DNA of 64,000 bases from Eriocheir sinensis (GCF_024679095.1 NC_066577.1:824884-888883); one strand, 5' to 3'; positions 1-12,990 are shown, numbered from the stretch's first letter. Translations and numbers: made by a program. The notes: generated by a model not told the origin, from the sequence alone.

Positions 1-112
1 GGGATAAAAGCTGAAAATGGAGGAAAAGGAAAAGGAAGGAAGAAAAAAGGAAAAGGAGAAACTAAGGGAAAAAATAAAGTAAAGGAGGAGAAAGTAAGTA
101 ATAAAGAAAGGG

Positions 113-412
113 AGTAGGGAGCTGTGAGGCGAGTATAGAAGGAAGGAAGGAAGGAAGGAAAGAAGTAGGGAGAGATGTAATAAGGAAGTAGGGAGCTGTG
201 AGGCGAGTATAGAAGGAAGGAAGGAAGGAAGGAAAGAAGTAGGGAGAGATATAATAAGGAAGTAGGGAGCTGTGAGGCGAGTATAGAAGGAAGGAAGGAA
301 GGAAGGAAAGAAGTAGGGAGAGATATAATAAGGAAGTAGGGAGCTGTGAGGCGAGTATAGAAGGAAGGAAGGAAGGAAGGAAAGAAGTAGGGAGAGATGT
401 AATAAGGAAGTA
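113..412. repeat. 74-bp purine-rich minisatellite, 4 copies
   Basis: Four near-identical 74-bp units start at 113, 187, 261 and 335, and a fifth, diverging unit starts at 409. Each unit contains a short GGAA run, so a tetranucleotide microsatellite sits inside a higher-order unit. The flanks (1-112 and 413-612) are also purine-rich but not clearly periodic. Confidence 0.9.
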
Positions 413-613
413 GGGAGGTGAAGGAGGAAGGAAGTAAGGAATAAAAAAAGTACGACTGAAAAAGGAAAATAGCAAAAAGTGATGGAGAGAAGGAGTAGGG
501 GAGGAGGAAAGGGGGGGAAATGGAGGAAAAGGGAGAGAGAAAACATCAAACGGGAAGGAAGGGAAGACAAGTGAGGAAGGAAGGAAGGGAGGAAAAAAAA
601 GGTATCTCCAGGG

Positions 614-716
<103 letters not shown>

Positions 717-739
717 TCCATTTTTTATATATCCGTAAG

Positions 740-2400
740 TGTTCTGATATAATCCGTAGCCGCACTTTATCCACGCTCGCCAGTATTCCTTCTCTCTAAG
801 TATAATCGGTTTTGTCTTTTATTATTTTCACCATTTTTCCTTTCTCTATCTTTTTTCATTTTTTTGCTTCCTCTTTCTGCTGATAAACTGTTCTATATTT
901 CACTCTAATTTATCTTTTTTTATTCTATACTCCATCGTTTTTTTCATTTCAGTTTTTGGTGTTTTTTGCGAGTTCCATTTTTTTCATTATACTGTTAAGC
1001 TTTTCTACTTTTCACTCTAATTTCCTTTTTTCTATTTCTCTATCTGTTTTTCCCTTCAAATGCGTAGTTTTGTTGTTGTTTTTATTCTTGATCAACGGAT
1101 TATTATTTCCATTTTTTCATTCTACTAAAAGCCTCTTCTACTTTTTACTACTTTATCTTTTTTTCTATCCCTCTATCTCTTTTCCCTTCCAGTCTCGTAT
1201 TTTTTGTTGTTTTGTTTATTTTGTTATTCGATCCACGGCTAACTACATCCATTTTTTTTTATTCAACTAAAAAGCCTCTTCGTTTTTTTACTCATATATA
1301 CCTTTTTTTCTTTTATCCCTCTCTCACTTTTTTCTTGAGACGCGTAGGTGTTGTTTTATTCCTAATTATTTCATTTTTTCATTCCACTAAAGCCTCTTCG
1401 ATCTTTTATTCATATTTAACTTTTTTCTTCTAGTCCACTATCACTTTTTTTTCCTTCAGATGCGCAGTTGTTATTTTGTTCCTATTTTGTTACTCGACCG
1501 ACGGATATTTATTTCCATTTTCTTTCATTCTACTAAAAGCCTCTTCTATTTTTACTACTTTATCTTTTTTCTATCCTCTATCTCTTTTCTCTTCAGATGC
1601 GTAATTTTGTTGTAGTTTTGTTCCTATTTTGTTACTCGATCAAAAGGTTATCATTTCTATATTTTCATTTCACTAAAAGCCTCTTCGATTTTTACTAACT
1701 TATCTTCTATCCCTCTATCTCTTTTCCCTTCCAGATGCGCAGTTTTTGTTGTTGTTTTGTTCCTATTTTGTTACTCGATCAACGGATAATTATTTCTTTT
1801 TTTTCAATCTACTAAAAGCCTCTTCGATTTTTTACTCATATTTACCTTGTTTTCTTCAATCCCACCATCACTTTTTTTCTTCAGATGCGCAGTTTTTTGT
1901 TGTCGTTTTGTTGCTATTTCGTCACTATCTCTGTGCGTAACGAATTCGTCCCTTTCTCTTTCTACTACGTAATAACCGGTTTTATCTTTCACTAATCTAA
2001 CCTTTCTTCTCTATGTCATTCTTTTCCCTTTGGTCCCCACGTTTTAGTTTACTTTTAGTTTACCAATTGTGTTATTCTTTGTATAATTGATTTCACTGTT
2101 CACTACTTTTTCCTTTTATTTCTATATGGATATCTTATATCTTCTGTGCAGTTTGTATTTTGCCGATTCTGTTACTTTACAGATAATCGGTTTCACTTTT
2201 CAGTAATATATCTTTCTACCTATCTTTCTTTTCACTAACTTTTTTATATACATCTTTCTTTTCCTTTAGATGATCAGGTTTTATTTTGCCATTTGTGTCA
2301 CTCTAAGTTAAATCGGTTCTGTTTTTTCCCTACGTTAACCTTTCTTACATAGCTTCCCTCTGTATCTTCTGAGCAGGATGCATATTGCTTATTGAGTTAC
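740..2400. repeat. T-rich ~140-bp degenerate satellite
   Basis: The phrase 'ctactaaaagcctcttc' or a variant recurs near 1118, 1259, 1379, 1526, 1669 and 1806, a spacing of 120-147 bp. Between occurrences lies a second conserved phrase resembling 'tttgttcctattttgttac'. More diverged units extend to about 2400, recognisable by 'taatcggtt' followed by a run of T and C. Open frames over it are Phe/Leu/Ser-rich and not gene-like. Confidence 0.8.
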
Positions 2401-2444
2401 TCTACGGATTCTCGGCTCCACGTTTGAATGGAGGCTTTCACACG

Positions 2445-2535
2445 CACTCACGACCACAAAAAGTAGCGCTACAAACAGATTTGCGTGGTTGGCTTCGCTG
2501 CCGGTGGCGACCACAAAAAGTAGCGCTACTCGTCA
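2445..2535. repeat. 58-bp direct duplication
   Basis: The 20-mer starting 'gaccacaaaaagtagcgc' occurs at about 2451 and again at about 2509, giving a short two-copy duplication before the GT tract. Confidence 0.7.
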
Positions 2536-2655
2536 CGATACATGGCATTCAATGGGAAGAAAGGAAGGTAAGAAATAGTTGAGGATGGAAGGAAAGAGTT
2601 AACGATGGAAGGAGGATGAAGGAAGAAAGGAAGGAAGAGAAAAAAAGTTGGAGTG

Positions 2656-3098
<443 letters not shown>

Positions 3099-3162
3099 AG
3101 TGAGTCTTTGTAAAGTGTGTGTGAAGATGACCAGTGTGTGAATAAGAAGAGTCATGATGAAA

Positions 3163-3415
3163 AAGAAGATCTTGACGAAAGATAAAGAATAAGAAGAGAG
3201 AGAAGAAGAAAAGAGAAGATGGTGACGAAAGATAAAGAATAAGAAGAGAGAAGAAGAAAAAAAGAAGATGGTGACGAAAGATAAAGAATAAGAAGAGAGA
3301 AGAAGAAAAGAGAAGATGGTGACGAAAGATAAAGAATAAGAAGAGAGAAGAAGAAAGAGAAGATGGTGACGAAAGATAAAGAATAAGAAGAGAGAAGAAA
3401 GAAGAAAGAGAGGCC
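3163..3415. repeat. ~48-bp purine minisatellite, 5 copies
   Basis: The phrase 'gacgaaagataaagaataag' starts at 3174, 3224, 3273, 3321 and 3368, a period of 47-50 bp. Purine-rich; no coding signal. Confidence 0.9.
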
Positions 3416-3573
3416 AGTGAAGAATAAGAAAGACATGAGGAGTGTGGAATGATGAGAAATGATGAAGAATGACTGTGTTAAAAAAGCCAAAGATTATTAC
3501 GTTATTATTATTGTAATTATTATTATAAGCATTATTATTACTATCTTCACCTGTATTACTATTGTTACTATCT

Positions 3574-3754
<181 letters not shown>

Positions 3755-3942
3755 CCTACTTTTACTTACTTTCCATGTTTATTTTCCCGACACATAATCA
3801 TGGAGGCTCCATAGCTTGGAGGTCATTAGCCCCAACTCTGTTCGCTAATGACTGTGGCATCCAACCATATCACTAATACTACCTGACACTAAATCACCTA
3901 TCATCTATTACGTCTAGATCCCCCTTTCCTTCCCTACTCAAG

Positions 3943-4420
3943 TCACTCCCGACCCACCCTAATGTCACTCTCCACCACTGTGGCTTCATAGTCCATATTG
4001 GAGATGGTGGTGGCTTTGGGCCAGAGTGTCTGGTGCCCCTGAGACATAGGATGGCCGACCTGAGCAGGGAGAACGAGAGGCGACACCTCATCCAGGCGAC
4101 AACGTGACTCCTTGGCTGATGATTCTTTTCTGAGAGTAGTTCCGCTAGGCGTGCGTCGAAGCATTGGGCCCTGGGACCCATCCCGCCGGATGTGGTGAAG
4201 ACGAGGGGGGTGAAGCTGCCCTGATCCACATGTTGGATTCTTTCACCGTATGCCCTTGTCTTCTCCTGCTCGTTCCTGTGGTGGGTAGCTTGCAGGGCAG
4301 CTCACGATGACAGGCAGCCATCGGGTCGAATATGCGGATGTCCGTGAACGCCCGCTGTCCGCGCACCCAGAATCCGCGGGCACTTACGTTAACCCGTGCC
4401 TCCTGTGAGGTATTGGCTGT
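3943..4420 (-). pseudogene. Nuclease-like C-terminal domain of the retroelement (frameshifted)
   Basis: Pieces in two minus-strand frames read ARGFWVRGQRAF then TDIRIFDP, and later QGSFTPLVFTTSGGMG, followed by WMRCRLSFSLLRSAI. The second copy at 63.6-63.98 kb keeps most of this in one frame. The Asp-containing strand (DIRIF) after a Cys/His cluster is what would be expected of a restriction-like (PD-(D/E)xK) endonuclease domain downstream of RT; that assignment is inference. The same arrangement recurs in many aquatic invertebrate elements. Confidence 0.6.
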
Positions 4421-5597
4421 CCTGTACCGAAGGTGTTCGCCGTCCAGGAAGCAGTGCCGGCTCGGTAGTGACGTCTTGGCATACCTCCCCGAGCATGCTG
4501 GCTGTCAGATCCCTCACTTCATCGTGTCGAATACAGACGAAGCCTCCCTTTTTACATGTCATGGTGTGGGTGACATCATTTGGTGATCCACATGCACAGA
4601 GATCAGGCAGTCCCTCAATCGGCCAGCCATATCTCAGAGCAATGGCGTCGACAAATTCTTGTTTGTTGAGGCTGAAGCCCTTTGCTCTGATTGGTAATGA
4701 CGTTAGCCAGTTAGAGGCGCCTGCCTCCTGCTGTGTGTATTTTCTACCCATTTCTGTGGACAGGTGGTGTGTAAGACGGTCCAGCTCGTCTTTTTGGGCC
4801 TGTTGCCTTTCTTCTGAGATTTTTCTTTTAATATCTCTTATTTCTGTTTGGTCTATCTCGCCCTCTGCCTCCTGAGCGATGATCCTGTTGATGAGTGACC
4901 TGGTAAGGCTGATGGAGTTTTGGTTCTCCTTATCTGCCAGCTTCTCAGCGTTGGTGATCCCCATCCCACCCAGTCTTGGGGAAGTGCTAGCATATCCTCT
5001 CTTCCTCCCCAAAGCATGAGATTTCACCAGCGCCGGCAAGAATACATTCTTGACGGCATTTTCCAGTGGTCGGAGTGGACTGATGCCGGGGATGGTGCGC
5101 ATCAGGAACGTCCACCGATGTTGGATGCCGTGGGTGTACGCTGAATAGGCAGCGTGTGGCTCAGTCTTGGCAATGGCAGACAAAGCTTCTATTTCCTTCA
5201 CCCATTCAGCTACTTTGTCTCCCACGTACTCCTTCTTATATACCTCTGTCCCGATCACTGCACCTAAGTGTCGTTGTCCGTCTTTTGTCACAATGACGCC
5301 ACTTCCTCTAAAAGTTTCTGCGGCATGGTCATAATGTTCAGGTTTGACAATAAGAACAGACTTGGTGGCGTTAGGGATGTATCCTATCTCAGGGCCGGAG
5401 GTGTTCACAGTGTCCCACCACCCTTTTAAGTCTGAGATTTTACCAGCACCTGAGAGGTCATCCGCATAAGCCACCTGTTTCACCCGTGTTTCTGCGAACG
5501 CGATTTCATTTTGGAGGACTGATAGGCCCAGGGCGTACATAGCCATGGCTATTGGGTCACCTTGTGTTGTTCCCTTAGATGATTTTAACACTTTCAC
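4389..5597 (-). pseudogene. Reverse transcriptase C-terminal half (retroelement)
   Basis: The 402-residue open frame begins inside the palm. It has GTTQGDPIAM (RT motif B) at residues 9-18 and YADD (catalytic motif C) at 44-47, then a thumb-like region. A Cys/His cluster of form CxC...HxxxC lies at 334-348, followed by KKGGF and RHDEVRD at about 349-363. A reverse transcriptase of this kind copies its own RNA at a nicked target. The first codon is GTG and nothing upstream continues the domain, so the real start is missing. The frame stops at 4389, while the downstream domain continues in other frames. Confidence 0.85.
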
Positions 5598-5605
5598 TTT
5601 TCTTA

Positions 5606-6300
5606 TAAGGCACCATTATCGCACCCAGGATCATCACCTGTCCAAGTAATATAGGTACCCCGACTTTAAGAAAGCTACTTGAGGTAGTTATTGTTTAGGG
5701 ATTCTGATGGTGAACTAAGGGTCATAGGACAGGGTCCACTTATTAGAGGTTAGCTTACGTATCTTACATCACTAATTACACTTGTAAATACCATGAACAC
5801 AGGTTAACATTAACACCTTAACCTAGCATGCACACATGGCAATAAGTAGCACCAACATAATAACTGTTTCCACCCACACGGGGAAACACAGACTCCACCA
5901 TTCCTCACCTTAATTAAGTCCTAACTAAACTAGTGAGTGTTTGCGCTTATCCATTGTTACCCCTGAGAACAACACACATACCACCCTTTTGGCCTTCTCC
6001 TTTCCTTCCTCTCTTCACACACCCTGCCACAGGCAATCCTCCACAACGCAGCTTCAAAAGTGTTTACTGCTGCATGTTGGCCTTGGTCTGGACGACGCCC
6101 AGCTTCCCATCTGTCAGGCTTGCCTTTGGCGCACCTGAAAGGGGCGATGTCGCTCGTGAGAATGAGCTCGCTCCCACAACCTAGTGCGAGGAAGGGGCGT
6201 TAGTCTCGGCCCCAAAATGCCTTGGTGTGACGTCACGGAGTGACAAACTGACCGCAGGTTAGGCCTGCTTGAGACCTGAGATTTCCTTGGTAGGCCTCCA
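5606..6300. other. Unassigned single-copy-like sequence
   Basis: No long open frame, tandem structure or recognisable domain. The short open frames here lack any family motif. Confidence 0.4.
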
Positions 6301-6500
6301 ATATCAATATAAGGTCACTGGTATTTTATTTCCATAATAAATATTTACCGTCCTCCCGCAATAATCAAAAGAAGGCAGATTGACCACTTTTGGCAACGAT
6401 ACCCTGTTTTGACCCCTGACACCTCTGAATTTTGTTGACACTACAGATTGTAGGGAGATATGAGCACAACAGCCTCTTTGTTTCAACACCCATCTCTGCC

Positions 6501-6852
<352 letters not shown>

Positions 6853-6853
<1 letters not shown>

Positions 6854-7240
6854 ATCATCAGTCCGATCGTCCGATCTTCCGATCTGATCGGAACAACAAT
6901 TGGCGATCGGAATACAAAGATTGGATCATTCTTGTAAAGGTAATCGGACTGTGGAGATCGGAACTTCACAAACTAACTTCCGATCACAGAAAAAAATGTG
7001 GCCACCGTTGTCATGGCAGCAAGTGACTCCGGACATTTTCAAAACCTCACGACTCACTTCTTACAATTATCTTTATACACGTTCGTAAATAGTTACTTCA
7101 ATAAGCGTCTTTATATATAATATTAAACGATAATTATTGATCGTTAATCTATTTAATCCTGGTAAGGTATCGTGAACGAGACGCGCAGGCGCAAAATCGC
7201 TTTATTTGCTTGTCACACGACGCTATGACAGTCTGGTGTG
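6853..7240 (+). repeat. ~380-bp dispersed repeat, copy 1 (GATCGGA-rich)
   Basis: Closely similar in order and direction to 11860-12235. Shared blocks include several GATCGGA motifs, 'aagcgtctttat', and the block running from 'taatcctggtaaggtatcg' to 'gacgcgcaggcgcaaa'. Both copies follow a TA microsatellite directly. Probably a mobile element fragment of unknown class. Confidence 0.85.
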
Positions 7241-7246
7241 GGTAGT

Positions 7247-8542
7247 CAAGGCAAGCATAGAGAAGGTATCGTCATACAGGCGGGAGGAAATCACTCGTTG
7301 GCAACTCCTATAGCCTTCACGCCTGGCCCCGCCCCATCCTCGTCGTCTGCCCAAACCGACGACTTCACACACCTCACTCCCACCCTGTTTCCTGACAAAA
7401 ACATTCATTTTTACGAAAAACTGAGACCACCATCATCTGCCTGAGAAAATTCTGCATCTCACTAGCATAAAATTGTAACCATAATGTAAAATTACACATA
7501 CGAAAATCAGAGTTAAATGAAATAAGGAATACATATTTTCTTGCACTTATTTCCCTTCAACTCCTTAGTACTCAGCTGGTTTTCGTCGCATCACTTTTTT
7601 AAGCACAGATCCTAAATCTGCATGCTTTTCTGCTTCTGATGGTGTAGGGTACGTCCCGAGGTAAAAATATACATAGGGTCAAAATCGCCTCCGAACATAA
7701 GCCGAGCCGTGACGGGGGTCATTCGCATCGGCTTTTGTTTACTCAAGTCAGGCTCGCCGCCACAGTGTTATATATATAATATAATAATATATTATAATAT
7801 TATAATATATTATAATATATAATATAATATAACTCTGTGCTCGCCGCTCACCTCACGCCGTGGCCTTGGGGCTGTGCGTGAGCGGCGAGTCTGACTTGAG
7901 TAAACAAATGCCGATGCGCATGAACGCTGTCACGGCGCGCTATGTTCAGAACGACGACCTATTTTACCTCAGGACGTACCTATCATCAAGCAGAAAAGCA
8001 TGCAGATTTAGGATCTGTGCTTAAAAAAGTGATGGGTCGAAAATCAGCTGAGTACTAAGGAGTTGAAGGGAAATAAGTGCAAGAAAATGTTTACTCCATC
8101 CTTCACTTAACTCTGATTTTCGTATGTGTACATCATTGTTACAATTTTATGCTAGTGTGATGAAGAATTTTCTCAGGAAGATGATGGTGGTCTCAGTTTT
8201 CGTAAAATGAATGTTGGGGTCAGGAAACAGGGTGAAAGTGAGTGTGAAGCCTTCTGTTTGGGCAGACAACGAGGATGGGGCAGGGCAATGAAACTCGAGG
8301 AAGGGGCGGAGCTTATCGAGACGCCAGCCAATCATCGTCCAGGATGAGATGCCGTGAACATTTCTATTTATATTTCTATTCACCGACAATTGCTTCATAG
8401 GGTATATAACAAAAAATATTTTATTTTATTGTAGTAGTTTATAACATAAAAAACATCCGAGAGGTCCTAATAAAAAAGCTTATTTCAAAATTTGGTTCTT
8501 CACGTTCTATGAGAGTAACGATACCTCTCTATGCTTGCCTTG
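7247..8542. mobile_element. 1.3-kb foldback element with long inverted arms
   Basis: The left arm (about 7247-7765) and right arm (about 7840-8542) are inverted copies. The outermost match is 'caaggcaagcatagag' at 7247 against its complement ending at 8542. Further matching blocks include the region around 7560-7620 against 7990-8060 and 7700-7755 against 7880-7915. The centre is AT-rich (7770-7830). The right arm carries about 200 unmatched bases near 8300-8510. The eight bases outside each end agree at five positions (TGGGTAGT, GCAGTAGT), a weak trace of an 8-bp target duplication. No transposase is encoded. Confidence 0.8.
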
Positions 8543-8659
8543 GCAGTAGTGGGCTTCCGCTCACTCCAGTAACCGAGTCGCCTGCCTCAGTTGCCAGTTA
8601 TGCATTTTCTGCTGCAGTGTTACCACCCTCTAATGGCGGAAGCGTCAGTTCCTTTTCGA

Positions 8660-8800
8660 GAAACCAAGGAGACCAAAGCTAAAAGGGGGGGCTTCGCCCT
8701 GCCTCGACCCCCCCCACATTCTTAACCGGGGGGGGGGGGGCTTTGCCTCCCCTCGACTCCCCCACCCCCCACCCGTCGGGCTCCCCCCGCAACAGGAGGA
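8660..8800. other. G/C homopolymer-rich segment
   Basis: Runs of G and C, including a run of about 12-14 G, arranged as short imperfect inverted repeats ('ggcttcgccctgcctcgac' against 'ggctttgcctcccctcgac'). No gene is seen. Confidence 0.6.
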
Positions 8801-8882
8801 GGAAGAGGAAGGTCTCGCGAGACGGCGCAACATGCCGCCCAGAACACGACACCAAACTTACGCCCCATACCCCTCCCATCCA

Positions 8883-9052
8883 AGAACTTATCTATAACCT
8901 CTTCTTGAATGTATCTATCGTGTTGTCGCTCACCACATGATTTCTACTTCTGTTCCACTCATCCACCACTGTTGGTAAACCAACTCTTGCCTATGTCTTT
9001 GTTGAACCTGAACTTATCCAACTTAAACCCATTGCTACGTGTCCTACCCGGT
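8883..9052 (-). pseudogene. CR1-like LINE C-terminal fragment
   Basis: The minus strand reads GRTRSNGFKLDKFRFNKDI then GKSWFTN and, after one frameshift, VVDEWNRSRNHVVSDNTI then DTFKKRL. This is the C-terminal tail that follows the RT in CR1/jockey-like LINEs; the better preserved copy at 28.3 kb has MNRIVNVWNSLPSSVVVAPS in the same place. It is a scrap only about 170 bp long. Confidence 0.7.
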
Positions 9053-9254
9053 GTTTTGTCATCTGCCATCCACGTATCCGAAGACATCCCATCCGATCTT
9101 CGCATGCGCGGGCTTTGTTTCCAAACAGTGGATGGATGAATTGCGACACGGTACCGTGTCTTTGTGGACTGCCTATCGTTTATTTTTTTATCTTTTTAAA
9201 AGTAAATGATGACGTATGTTTTGAATCTGAAAATTGCTTGAAATATGAAAGTTT

Positions 9255-10249
9255 CTTCCTACACCTCTTGTATGTCAGTAAATGTGGTAAATGAGATATC
9301 CTACACCTCTTGTATGTCGGTAAATGTGATAAATGAGATCACCCCTTGTATGTCGGTAACTGTGATAAATGAGGTAACCTGCACCCCTTGTATGTCAGTA
9401 AATGTGGTAAATGAGATATCCTACACCCCTTGTATGTCGGTAAATGTGATAAATGAGGTAGCCTGCACCCCTTGTATGTCGGTAAATGTGATAAATGAGA
9501 TAACCTACACCCCTTGTATGTCGGTAAATGTGATAAATGAGATAACCTGCACCCTTTGTATGTCGGTAAATGTGATAAATGAGATAACCTGCACCCTTTG
9601 TATGTCGGTAAATGTGATAAATGAGATAACCTGCACCCTTTGTATGTCGGTAAATGTGATTAATGAGATATCCTACACCCCTTGTATGTCGGTAAATGTG
9701 ATAAATGAGATATCCTACACCCCTTGTATGTCGGTAAAAAGTGACCATTGAGATAACCTACACCCTTTGTATGTCTGTATATGTGAGCAATGAGATAACC
9801 TGCACCTCTTGTAAATGAGGTACCCTACACACCTTGTATGTCAGTAAATGTGATAAGAGATAACCTACATCCTTTGTATGTCGGTAAATGTGATAAATGA
9901 GATAACCTGCACCCCTTGTATGTCGGTAAATGTGATAAATGAGATATCCTACACCCCCTGAATGTCGGTAAATTTGTTTAATGAGGTACCCTACACACGT
10001 TGTATGTCGGTAAATGTGATAAATGAGATAACCTGCACCCTTTGTATGTCGGTAAATGTGATTAATGAGATAACCTACACCCCTGAATGTCGGTAAATGT
10101 GATAAATGAGATAACCTGCACCCTTGTGTGTCATATGAAATGTTAAATGAATAACCTACACGCTTGTATGTCGGTAAATATAATAATAATTTGTTTAATG
10201 AGGTACCCTACACACGTTGTATGTCGGTAAATGTGATAAATGAGGTAAC
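9255..10249. repeat. 42-bp minisatellite, left block
   Basis: The unit contains 'ccttgtatgtcggtaaatg' followed by 'tgataaatgagataacc', at a 42-bp period with some shortened units. Because 42 is a multiple of three, repetitive open frames appear on both strands; they are not genes. Confidence 0.95.
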
Positions 10250-10569
10250 TTTTTTTTTTTTTTTTTACATCTCAACCACCAGGGGCCTTGTGGTCGGCCC
10301 AAGCCCATTATGGGGCAGGCAGTTTTTATAGTGGCGCTATATAGTTATGCTTGGCTCATGCTGCCTTCCGGAACTCATTTTTGATTCGCTTGGACGGTTT
10401 CTTCTAGAGTCCGGGTTGATGGGTGGTCTTCTGGTCAGCATGTGGGTAGTCTTAAGCCACTCGGCGGTGACAAATAGATCCCAGGTAGCTGCGTGGGGAT
10501 TCGAATCGACGTTGTCCATGGCGTGAGGAATGCTGGCCCCGCACGCTAATCACTCAGCCACCGCCTACC
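10250..10569 (-). mobile_element. tRNA-derived SINE inserted in the minisatellite
   Basis: Minus-strand SINE of about 320 bp with a 17-base poly-A tail (T run at 10250-10266 on the plus strand). The RNA polymerase III A box, GTGGCTGAGTGATTAGCG, is the complement of 10544-10561. The B box, GATTCGAATCC, is the complement of 10497-10507. The spacing fits a tRNA head, and the long body after the B box is not tRNA-like. The array resumes immediately on the other side. Confidence 0.85.
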
Positions 10570-10700
10570 CTTGTATGTCAGTAATTGTGAAAAATGAGAT
10601 AACCTACACCCCTTGTATGTCGGTAAATGTGATAAATGAAATAACCTGAAACCTTGTATGTCAGTAAATGTGATAAATGAGATAACCTACACTCTATTCT
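10570..10700. repeat. 42-bp minisatellite, right block
   Basis: About three further units of the array, continuing after the SINE. Confidence 0.9.
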
Positions 10701-10930
10701 GATTGATGGTCATGTTTCTCGGATTCTCTCCATTTAATGGCAGGCTATCTGAATTATGGGGTCCATGTCATCCTTGAATTTGGCCATTTTACCATAAAAG
10801 CTGCCATGCTGTCTTGCCGCCATCTTGCCTGGACAAACTACGATATCAACACTCTGTGTTTGTAGGCATCGGGTTCCGCGCATGCGCAGATCAGGATGGG
10901 ATGTCTTAGGATACGTGGATGGCATATGAC

Positions 10931-11437
10931 ACCACACTGGCTCACTTATAATCAAAACCTTATTGCTTATGTTCTTCTTGTAACTAACTTATTTATGGAC
11001 TAATATCTTTTATTCAAAAATCTATTTAATCAGGAAGAATAGCTCACTATCGATCCTTTTTTATAGGATAGCAAAAAGTATTTCCTAAATGTCGATGATA
11101 AAATATAAAAAAAATGACAAATATTTGTCAAAAAACTAAATCAACTTCAAACAATAGTTAAAATAGCGAACATAATTCCTTTTTCATACTTTCAGAAACT
11201 GAATAAAAGGGTAGACTTTAATAAATGCCAAAAAAAGTTAACTTCTTTTTTTTGGCATTTATTTAAGTTAACTTTTTTTCTTTATCATGTCCTATATACC
11301 AAAAGAAAGAGGAAAAATAAAGATATTTATAAGCAGTTAATTAAGTTATTGCTTATTTGAAATTATTACTTAAAGAACACCTAGTATAGGTGTTTCTTGT
11401 AATTATTATTTGAAAAATAACAATAATTATTAAAAGT
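10931..11437. other. AT-rich unassigned sequence
   Basis: AT-rich with no gene or domain. An inverted pair around 'gccaaaaaaagttaactt' at about 11227-11275 forms a perfect-looking short hairpin. Confidence 0.5.
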
Positions 11438-11560
11438 TTTAATGATCGGATGATCGGAATGGTGATTGGAAAAGCAGTACTTAAAAAAAATGATCGGATG
11501 ATCGTAATCGGATCAGTTGCCCAAGATGATCGGATGATCGGGGATCGGAACAGCAAAAAA
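11438..11560. repeat. GATCGGATGATCGGA motif cluster
   Basis: Several copies of 'gatcggatgatcgg' variants precede the TA tract. They resemble the GATCGGA motifs in the repeat copy that follows the tract. Confidence 0.6.
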
Positions 11561-11575
11561 GTGAACGGTGCCCAC

Positions 11576-12235
<660 letters not shown>

Positions 12236-12990
12236 GCAGCAGGATCAAAGGACACGGTAAACCAGCGCGCAGAAAATGACGTCAGCAGGTGGAGCGAGGA
12301 GAGATGAAATAGAAAACGAAGTATTCACGTCGAACGGTAACGCAAATAAAATCGAAAGTATTTATGTCGAGCTGTAACGCAAATATAATCTAAACAGGCT
12401 TTCATTGTCTTTGTCTTCGATTGACAAATATCGTATCTTCTATAGGTTTCTGTAGTGAATTTAACACACAAAGAAAATACGTACACATCTTTAAGTAATG
12501 TTTATTGCTTATACTCACTATAATTCACTTGATTGTCTATATATGCATATTCTAGACACAGTATAAAAATACAAAACATGCTAAATACCTTCTTGGCCAC
12601 AGTGGGAGAGCCTAAACCTTAGATCCAAGAATAATGACTGCCCGTCCCTTTGTTATGGCTCACAGTAGTAAGCCTGGGGCTGCCTTTGTAACGCCTCACA
12701 TCTTGCTGTGTAATAATAATAAGTACAATGAAAACTATAAGCTTACATTCAAATTCTCTCTAACGAGCATGATGCTGCTCGATCCTCTTGCAACAGCATT
12801 CAATAGTCTATCCTGTATACATAAATAAAATAAGACATTATAGAAAATAGATTCCTTTAAAGGTACACTTGCCTATATCTACTTACATTCCTTAAAAAAA
12901 TACATACATAAGAAAATAAGGAATCTGCAAGAGGCCAGTTGACCTACACGTGGTAGTTCCTGTAAAACTATAAACTCTAAAATCTATCTC
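12236..12990. other. Unassigned sequence
   Basis: AT-rich, with short open frames only. No domain or repeat structure is recognised. The left end of the hAT-like element that finishes at 13072 could lie here but was not found. Confidence 0.4.

Larger units (their letters stand above)
3770..5600 (-). mobile_element. 5'-truncated non-LTR retrotransposon, copy 1
   Basis: A minus-strand element with, in order, the end of a reverse transcriptase palm (5597-4389), a Cys/His cluster, a C-terminal nuclease-like domain (about 4400-3950) and a short 3' UTR ending at the (TAG)n tract. The 5' end is lost before RT motif A, the usual outcome of target-primed reverse transcription. The 3' 630 bp are nearly identical to 63408-64000, so this is a dispersed family. 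At least two frameshifts (about 4450 and 4290) separate the RT frame from the C-terminal domain, so the copy is dead. Confidence 0.85.
9058..10930. mobile_element. Inverted-repeat-bounded minisatellite cassette
   Basis: The sequence at 9058-9113 recurs inverted at about 10872-10927. The shared core is 'gccatccacgtatcc', then 'aagacatcccatcc', then a 'gcatgcgcg' block. Between the inverted ends lies almost only the 42-bp minisatellite. Inverted ends around an internal tandem array is the layout of satellite-carrying non-autonomous transposons; no target duplication could be identified. Confidence 0.65.

Noticed and set aside
9245..9751. 168-residue repetitive protein over the 42-bp array
   Set aside because: The unit length is divisible by three. 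Stops appear where unit length varies, and similar frames exist on the other strand.
10497..10561. A functional tRNA gene on the minus strand
   Set aside because: A and B boxes are present, but the body and poly-A tail identify a SINE, and no closed cloverleaf acceptor stem was seen.
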